48,936 nt of DNA from Betaproteobacteria bacterium (GTDB lineage: Bacteria; Pseudomonadota; Gammaproteobacteria; Burkholderiales; Burkholderiaceae_C): assembly GCA_947448675.1 (NCBI GenBank), contig CANFOR010000001.1:1-48936 (forward strand). Direction: 5' to 3'. Made by a program: the position numbers and the translations under genes. Below the pieces are notes generated by a model. The model was not told where the DNA came from, did not search any database, and saw only the letters and a list, made by a program, of their open reading frames with translations. The first letter of the stretch is position 1. The number at the start of each line of letters is the position of its first letter. This document shows, in pieces, positions 44,726-48,936 of this stretch.

Positions 44726-45724
44726 ATGAACGCACGCCGCCATTTTGTTCTGCGCCTGAGCGCACTCACCGCCTGCCTGGCCGCCGCTGTGGCTGCTACG
44801 GCCCCCGCCTATGCGCAAAGTAGCGCAGGCTGGCCGACCAAGCAACCCATCAGACTGGTGGCGGTGTTCCCGCCCGGCGGCTCGGTCGACCAAGTGGCGC
44901 GCATTCTCTCGGTGCCACTGGCGCAAGCCTTGGGTGCCAACATCATTGTGGAAAACAAAGGTGGCGCGTCAGGCTCCATTGGGGCGCACTTTGTGGCGTC
45001 TGCACCCGCCGACGGCTACACCTTTGCCGTGGTGTTTGACACCCACGGCGTGAACCCAGCGCTGATTCCCAACCTGCCCTTTGACAGCAAAAAAGACCTC
45101 ACGCCCCTGGTGCTGGTGGGTACCTCGCCGATGGTCTTGGCTACCAATGTGGGTAGCGAATACAAAACTTTTGCTGACGTAGTGGCTGCCGCTAAAAGCA
45201 AAAAGTACGTCAGCTTCGGCTCGATCGGCTCGGGCAGCCTGGGCCATGTGGCCATGACCCTGCTGGCCAAGAACGGCGGCTTTGAGTGGACGCATGTGCC
45301 CTACCGCGGCGGCGGCCCTTTGATGACCGACGCAGTCGCGGGCCATGTGCCGCTGTCGATTGGCTCGGTGTTTGTGACCAAGCCGCATATCGACAGTGGC
45401 CGTCTGCGCCCTTTGGCCGTGACCACCAGCAAGCGCAGCCCCGACCTACCCAACGTGCCCACCCTGGCCGAGAGCGGCTACCCCGGTTTTGAAGCGCCTG
45501 CTTGGTGGGCCGTGCTGGCCCCGGCCAAAACCCCGCCCGAGATCGTCAAACAAATGAACGACGCGCTGAACAAGGTTTTGAAGCAGCCCGACATTGCCAA
45601 GAAGCTCGATGCGCAAGGCATTGACGTCGTAGGCGGCACACCCGAGGCGGCGCGCGTGTTCATCGAAAAGCAAATGGACATTTGGGCCAAAGTGGTCAAA
45701 GACAACGGCATCAAGGCAGATTGA
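44726..45724 (+). CDS. Tripartite tricarboxylate transporter / Bug-type binding protein
   Basis: 332-residue periplasmic solute receptor of the TctC/Bug family, abundant in Burkholderiales. The signal peptide ends after AYA (about residue 30), and MNARRHFVLRLSAL leaves a Tat route possible. Family motifs: WPTKQPIRLVAVFPPGG and the ligand loop VENKGGASGSIGA. The ATG has GAGG about nine bases upstream. Membrane partners TctA/TctB are absent here, as is common for orphan Bug proteins. It begins 28 bases from the divergent Nudix-MBL start and leads an operon with the next two genes. Confidence 0.92.
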   Translation: MNARRHFVLRLSALTACLAAAVAATAPAYAQSSAGWPTKQPIRLVAVFPPGGSVDQVARILSVPLAQALGANIIVENKGGASGSIGAHFVASAPADGYTFAVVFDTHGVNPALIPNLPFDSKKDLTPLVLVGTSPMVLATNVGSEYKTFADVVAAAKSKKYVSFGSIGSGSLGHVAMTLLAKNGGFEWTHVPYRGGGPLMTDAVAGHVPLSIGSVFVTKPHIDSGRLRPLAVTTSKRSPDLPNVPTLAESGYPGFEAPAWWAVLAPAKTPPEIVKQMNDALNKVLKQPDIAKKLDAQGIDVVGGTPEAARVFIEKQMDIWAKVVKDNGIKAD

Positions 45725-45732
45725 TTAAAACC

Positions 45733-46779
45733 ATGTACCAAGCCTCAGCCCAACGCTACGACAACCGCATGAGCTACCGCGCCTGCGGTAAAAGCGGGCT
45801 CAAGCTGCCCGCGATTTCGCTGGGCCTGTGGCACAACTTTGGCGACGCCACGCCCATGGAAACGCAGCGCCAGATGCTGCACACGGCCTTCGACTTGGGC
45901 ATCACCCATTTTGACTTGGCCAACAACTACGGGCCACCCCACGGCAGTGCCGAAAGCAATTTTGGCGCGCACCTGCGGCGCGACTTCAAACCCTACCGCG
46001 ACGAGCTCATTATTTCCAGCAAGGCCGGTTGGGACATGTGGCCCGGCCCCTATGGCCAAGGCGGCGGTTCGCGCAAGTATGTGTTGGCCAGCTTGGACCA
46101 AAGCTTGCAGCGCATGGGCCTGGACTACGTCGATATTTTTTACTCGCACCGCTTTGACCCCGACACCCCGCTCGAGGAAACCATGGGAGCCCTGGCCAGC
46201 GCAGTGCAACAAGGCAAAGCGCTCTACGTGGGCATCAGCAGCTACTCGGCTGGCAAGAGCCGCGAGGCCGCTGCCATCTTAAAAAACTTGGGCGTGCCCG
46301 CCTTGATCCACCAACCCTCGTACAGTCTGCTCAACCGCTGGATCGAAGAAGATTTGCTAGATGCCCTGGGCGACACCGGCATGGGCTGCATTGCCTTCAG
46401 CGCCTTGGCGCAGGGCTTGCTCAGCAACAAGTACTTGAACGGTGTGCCAGTGGATGCACGCATCAACCGGCCCGGCGGCGGCTCGTTTACGCCCGAGCAC
46501 CTGAGCGAACGCAACCTGCGCCATGTGCGCGCCTTGAACGACCTTGCCCAGGCGCGCGGCCAAAGCCTGGCGCAGATGGCCGTAGCCTGGGTGCTGCGCG
46601 ATGCCCGCGTTACTTCGGCCTTGATCGGTGCCAGCAAGCCCGAGCAAATTGTCGAGTTGGTGGGCGCTATGCAAAACCTGGCATTCACGCCCACCGAATT
46701 GGCCGCCATCGACCAGCACGCCACCGAAGGCGGCATCAACCTCTGGCAAAAACCGTCTACCGACCAGCGGCCGGGTTGA
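45733..46779 (+). CDS. Aldo/keto reductase (YghZ-like)
   Basis: 348-residue NADPH-dependent reductase of the YghZ (L-glyceraldehyde-3-phosphate reductase) group. Family signs: SYRACGKSGLKLPAISLGLW, FDLANNYGPPHGSAE (active Asp and Tyr), the Lys in SSKAGWDMWPGPYG, FYSHRFDPDTPLEETM and the C-terminal SALIGASKPEQI. Starts eight bases after the binding-protein gene. A role on methylglyoxal or glyceraldehyde phosphates is known for relatives; the real substrate here is unknown. Confidence 0.92.
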   Translation: MYQASAQRYDNRMSYRACGKSGLKLPAISLGLWHNFGDATPMETQRQMLHTAFDLGITHFDLANNYGPPHGSAESNFGAHLRRDFKPYRDELIISSKAGWDMWPGPYGQGGGSRKYVLASLDQSLQRMGLDYVDIFYSHRFDPDTPLEETMGALASAVQQGKALYVGISSYSAGKSREAAAILKNLGVPALIHQPSYSLLNRWIEEDLLDALGDTGMGCIAFSALAQGLLSNKYLNGVPVDARINRPGGGSFTPEHLSERNLRHVRALNDLAQARGQSLAQMAVAWVLRDARVTSALIGASKPEQIVELVGAMQNLAFTPTELAAIDQHATEGGINLWQKPSTDQRPG

Positions 46780-46789
46780 GCCTGGCTCC

Positions 46790-48190
46790 ATGCGCGACCC
46801 TTCACGCCGCATTCCGCTCATTGTTGCTGCGGCATTTTTTATGGAGACGCTGGATGCCAGCATCATCGTCACCGCCCTGCCCAGCATTGCGCACAGCTTT
46901 GGCAGGAGCACCTTGGCGCTCAGCCTGGGCATCTCGGCCTACTTGGTGGCCGCTGCCGTGCTGGTGCCCACGGCGGGCTGGGTCAGCGAGCGTTTTGGCG
47001 CGCGCAATGTCTTTGCCAGCGCGGTGGGCCTGTTTACGGTGGCCTCGCTGCTGTGCGGCCTGAGCCCGAGCTTTTGGGCCTTTGTGGCGGCGCGGGTGCT
47101 GCAAGGTGCGGCGGCGGCGTTTATGTCGCCCGTGGGCCGCATGGTGGTGCTGCGCGAGGCACCTAAGAACCACATCATCGAGTCGCTGGGCATGATCGTT
47201 TGGCCGGCGCTGATCGGCCCCGTGGTGGGCCCGCCGCTGGGTGGCTTCATTGCCACCTATGCTTCTTGGCACTGGATCTTTTTTATCAACCTGCCCATTG
47301 GCCTCTTGGGCCTGTGGCTGGTGCTGCGCTACATTCCGCGCCACGCGCCCGGGCCGCGTCAGCCTTTTGACTGGCCCGGTTTTGCCTACACTGCTACAGC
47401 ATTGGTAGCACTGATCCAAGGCCTGTCGCTCTTGGCCGAGGCACCGGGCCAGCGCCTGCTGGGCCTGCTGCTGTGTTTGGCAGGCCTGGGCTTGGGTGCG
47501 CTGGCCCTGCGCCATGCGCGCCACCAAGAGCGCTTGCAAGCCACTCCACTGCTCGACCTGCAGGCCACCCGAGAGCCGGTTTTTATGCTGAGCGCGGTGA
47601 GCGCCGGTCTGCTGGGCCGCGTGGCCATCAATGCCGTGCCCTTCTTGCTGCCGCTGATGTTCCATATCGGCTTTGGGCTCAGCCCCTTTCATGCGGGCCT
47701 GATGCTCTTGGTCTACATGGCGGGCAATTTGCTCATGAAGCTGGGTACCACGCAATTGCTGCGGCGCTACGGCTTTCGGCGCGTGCTGGTGGTCAATGGC
47801 CTGCTGGGCGCGGCCAGCATTGGCCTGTGCGGACTGCTCACGCCTGCGTGGCCCCTGCTGCCCCTGTGCGCCACGCTCTTGCTCACCGGCATGGCACGCT
47901 CGATGCAGTTCACCGCGCTCAACACCCTGGCCTTTGCCGACATCCCCACCAGCGCCCGCGCCGGGGCCTCGACCCTCACTGCCATGGCCTTCCAGCTCAG
48001 CTCGGCCCTGGGCGTGGCTTTTGCCACCCTGGGCCTGGCCAGCGCCACCTGGCCAGGCCACGCCAGCAGCACCAGCCTGGGCAGCTTCCACTGGGCCCTG
48101 CTGTGCTGCAGCGCGCTGATGGCGGCGTCGGCCCTGTGGCTGCTGAAACTGCCGCGACAGGCGGGGGAACAGGTGATTGCGGTGAACTAG
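46790..48190 (+). CDS. MFS exporter, DHA2 / EmrB-QacA type
   Basis: 466-residue multidrug-type transporter with a predicted 12-14 helices. Motifs: METLDASIIVTALPSIAHSF (motif D1), GWVSERFGARNVF (motif A) and PALIGPVVGPPLGGFI (motif C, antiporter type). Begins ten bases after the reductase gene, so transcribed with it. The open frame upstream runs into that gene. It converges on the ABC exporter across repeat copy E. A hairpin like half a dispersed repeat occurs at 47393-47409. Confidence 0.92.
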   Translation: MRDPSRRIPLIVAAAFFMETLDASIIVTALPSIAHSFGRSTLALSLGISAYLVAAAVLVPTAGWVSERFGARNVFASAVGLFTVASLLCGLSPSFWAFVAARVLQGAAAAFMSPVGRMVVLREAPKNHIIESLGMIVWPALIGPVVGPPLGGFIATYASWHWIFFINLPIGLLGLWLVLRYIPRHAPGPRQPFDWPGFAYTATALVALIQGLSLLAEAPGQRLLGLLLCLAGLGLGALALRHARHQERLQATPLLDLQATREPVFMLSAVSAGLLGRVAINAVPFLLPLMFHIGFGLSPFHAGLMLLVYMAGNLLMKLGTTQLLRRYGFRRVLVVNGLLGAASIGLCGLLTPAWPLLPLCATLLLTGMARSMQFTALNTLAFADIPTSARAGASTLTAMAFQLSSALGVAFATLGLASATWPGHASSTSLGSFHWALLCCSALMAASALWLLKLPRQAGEQVIAVN

Positions 48191-48203
48191 ATTTTGGCGT
48201 TTT

Positions 48204-48262
48204 AAGCTATTAAAACAATAGCTGTATACGCATATTCCATGCGCCTTGCAGCCGTTTTCACC
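48204..48262 (+). repeat. Dispersed two-hairpin repeat, copy E (MFS / ABC exporter convergence)
   Basis: The best copy. Hairpin 1 AGCTATT/AATAGCT (48205-48223), spacer GTATA, hairpin 2 CGCAT/ATGCG with loop ATTCC (48229-48243), tail CCTTGCAGCCGTTTTCA. The final TCA (48258-48260) is the complement of the TGA that ends the ABC exporter gene, just as in copy C. Confidence 0.85.
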
Positions 48263-48936
48263 CCTGCAAGTCGGTCTCTAGCGGCTCGCTCGATTGCTGC
48301 ATAGCCCACATCTGGGCGTAGCGGCCTTCTTGCGCTAAGAGCGCGGTGTGGGTGCCGCGTTCGATGATATGGCCAGCGTCTAAAACCAAGATTTCATGGG
48401 CCTCGACCACGGTAGACAAACGGTGGGCGATGACCAAGGTGGTTTTGCCGTTGGCGGTTTGGGCCAGCTCGGCTTGGATGGCGCGTTCGTTGGCGCTGTC
48501 GAGCGCGCTGGTGGCTTCGTCAAAAATCAAAATCGGCGGGTTTTTGAGCAGGGTACGGGCAATGGCGACGCGCTGCTTTTCACCGCCCGAGAGTTTGAGC
48601 CCGCGCTCGCCGACCATGGTGGCGTAGCCCTTGGGCGTGGAGGCAATAAAGCTGTGGATGCGTGCCGACCGCGCCGCCTCTTCGACCTCGGCGCGGCTGG
48701 CGCCGGGGCGGCCATAGGCGATGTTGTATTCGACCGTGTCGTTAAACAGCACAGTGTCTTGCGGCACGATGCCAATGGCGGCGCGCACGCTGGCCTGGGT
48801 CACCTGGCGAACGTCTTCGCCGCCGATCGTGATGCGGCCTTGCTGCACGTCGTAGAAGCGATAGAGCAGCCGGGCCATCGTCGACTTGCCCGACCCCGAG
48901 GGCCCGACCACCGCAATAGTCTGACCTGCTGGAATC
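48258..48936 (-). CDS. ABC exporter ATPase half, Atm1/HMT-like (N-terminus beyond window)
   Basis: About 225 residues of the nucleotide-binding domain are visible; the frame is open to the right edge, so the membrane half lies outside. Walker A GPSGSGKST, Q-loop VPQDTVLFNDTVEYNIAYG, signature LSGGEKQRVAIARTLL, Walker B ILIFDEATSALD and H-loop AHRLSTVVEA. The NIAYGRP pattern fits the Atm1-type (heavy-metal/glutathione) exporters. The stop codon lies in repeat copy E. Confidence 0.9.
   Translation of the reverse strand, partial: IPAGQTIAVVGPSGSGKSTMARLLYRFYDVQQGRITIGGEDVRQVTQASVRAAIGIVPQDTVLFNDTVEYNIAYGRPGASRAEVEEAARSARIHSFIASTPKGYATMVGERGLKLSGGEKQRVAIARTLLKNPPILIFDEATSALDSANERAIQAELAQTANGKTTLVIAHRLSTVVEAHEILVLDAGHIIERGTHTALLAQEGRYAQMWAMQQSSEPLETDLQG

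Overview
The window looks like a chromosome segment of a betaproteobacterium, most likely Burkholderiales, family Comamonadaceae. Reasons: the gene orders pilMNOPQ-lipoprotein-aroK-aroB-dgt with a divergent PBP1A gene, cyaY back to back with lptM-lysA, cytochrome c4 divergent from engB, and two lipid A acyltransferases divergent from metK; an aerobic benzoyl-CoA (box) cluster; a Bug-type (TctC) binding protein; and a family of short palindromic repeats that I associate with Comamonadaceae genomes. I see no rRNA, tRNA, CRISPR array, transposase or phage gene. No gene-free stretch exceeds 300 bases; the largest is about 290 bases between pilM and mrcA.

Layout. 1-9.6 kb (minus strand): one dense block running pilM, pilN, pilO, pilP, pilQ, an Ig-like lipoprotein, aroK, aroB, dgt. 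It links type IV pilus assembly and secretion to shikimate synthesis and dNTP turnover. 9.8-21 kb: housekeeping genes: mrcA (PBP1A), cyaY, lptM, lysA, the periplasmic methionine-sulfoxide repair pair msrP/msrQ, cytochrome c4, engB, an epoxide-hydrolase-like enzyme, two LpxL-type acyltransferases and metK. metK has a structured leader and a strong terminator.

22-29.6 kb (plus strand): a seven-gene accessory operon. It holds a peptide/opine-type ABC importer (one permease, a permease-ATPase fusion, a second ATPase and a binding protein), an HSL-family hydrolase, a TetR regulator and a DUF3237 protein. A perfect 18-bp palindrome precedes it. I infer a regulated uptake-and-hydrolysis module for an unknown ester-like compound. 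A vapBC toxin-antitoxin pair follows on the other strand.

30.5-41 kb: an aerobic benzoate module. boxC, boxB and boxA lie on the minus strand behind BoxR (HTH plus shikimate-kinase fold). Benzoate-CoA ligase and a LivHMGF-type ABC importer run divergently. TGCA-N6-TGCA direct repeats, the operator type known for BzdR/BoxR regulators, overlap a good promoter in front of boxC, and a near-match precedes the ligase gene. boxD, boxZ and the importer's binding protein are absent from the window.

41-48.9 kb: a PEBP-family periplasmic protein, an AAA+/DUF4143 ATPase preceded by a 43-bp near-perfect palindrome, a Nudix-MBL fusion, a TctC protein / aldo-keto reductase / MFS exporter operon, and the start-side truncated Atm1-like ABC exporter.

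The most unusual signal is the dispersed two-hairpin repeat: five copies at gene 3' ends and one in-frame copy inside a gene, plus several single-hairpin pieces. Some copies show compensatory stem changes, and several supply the stop codons of the flanking genes.
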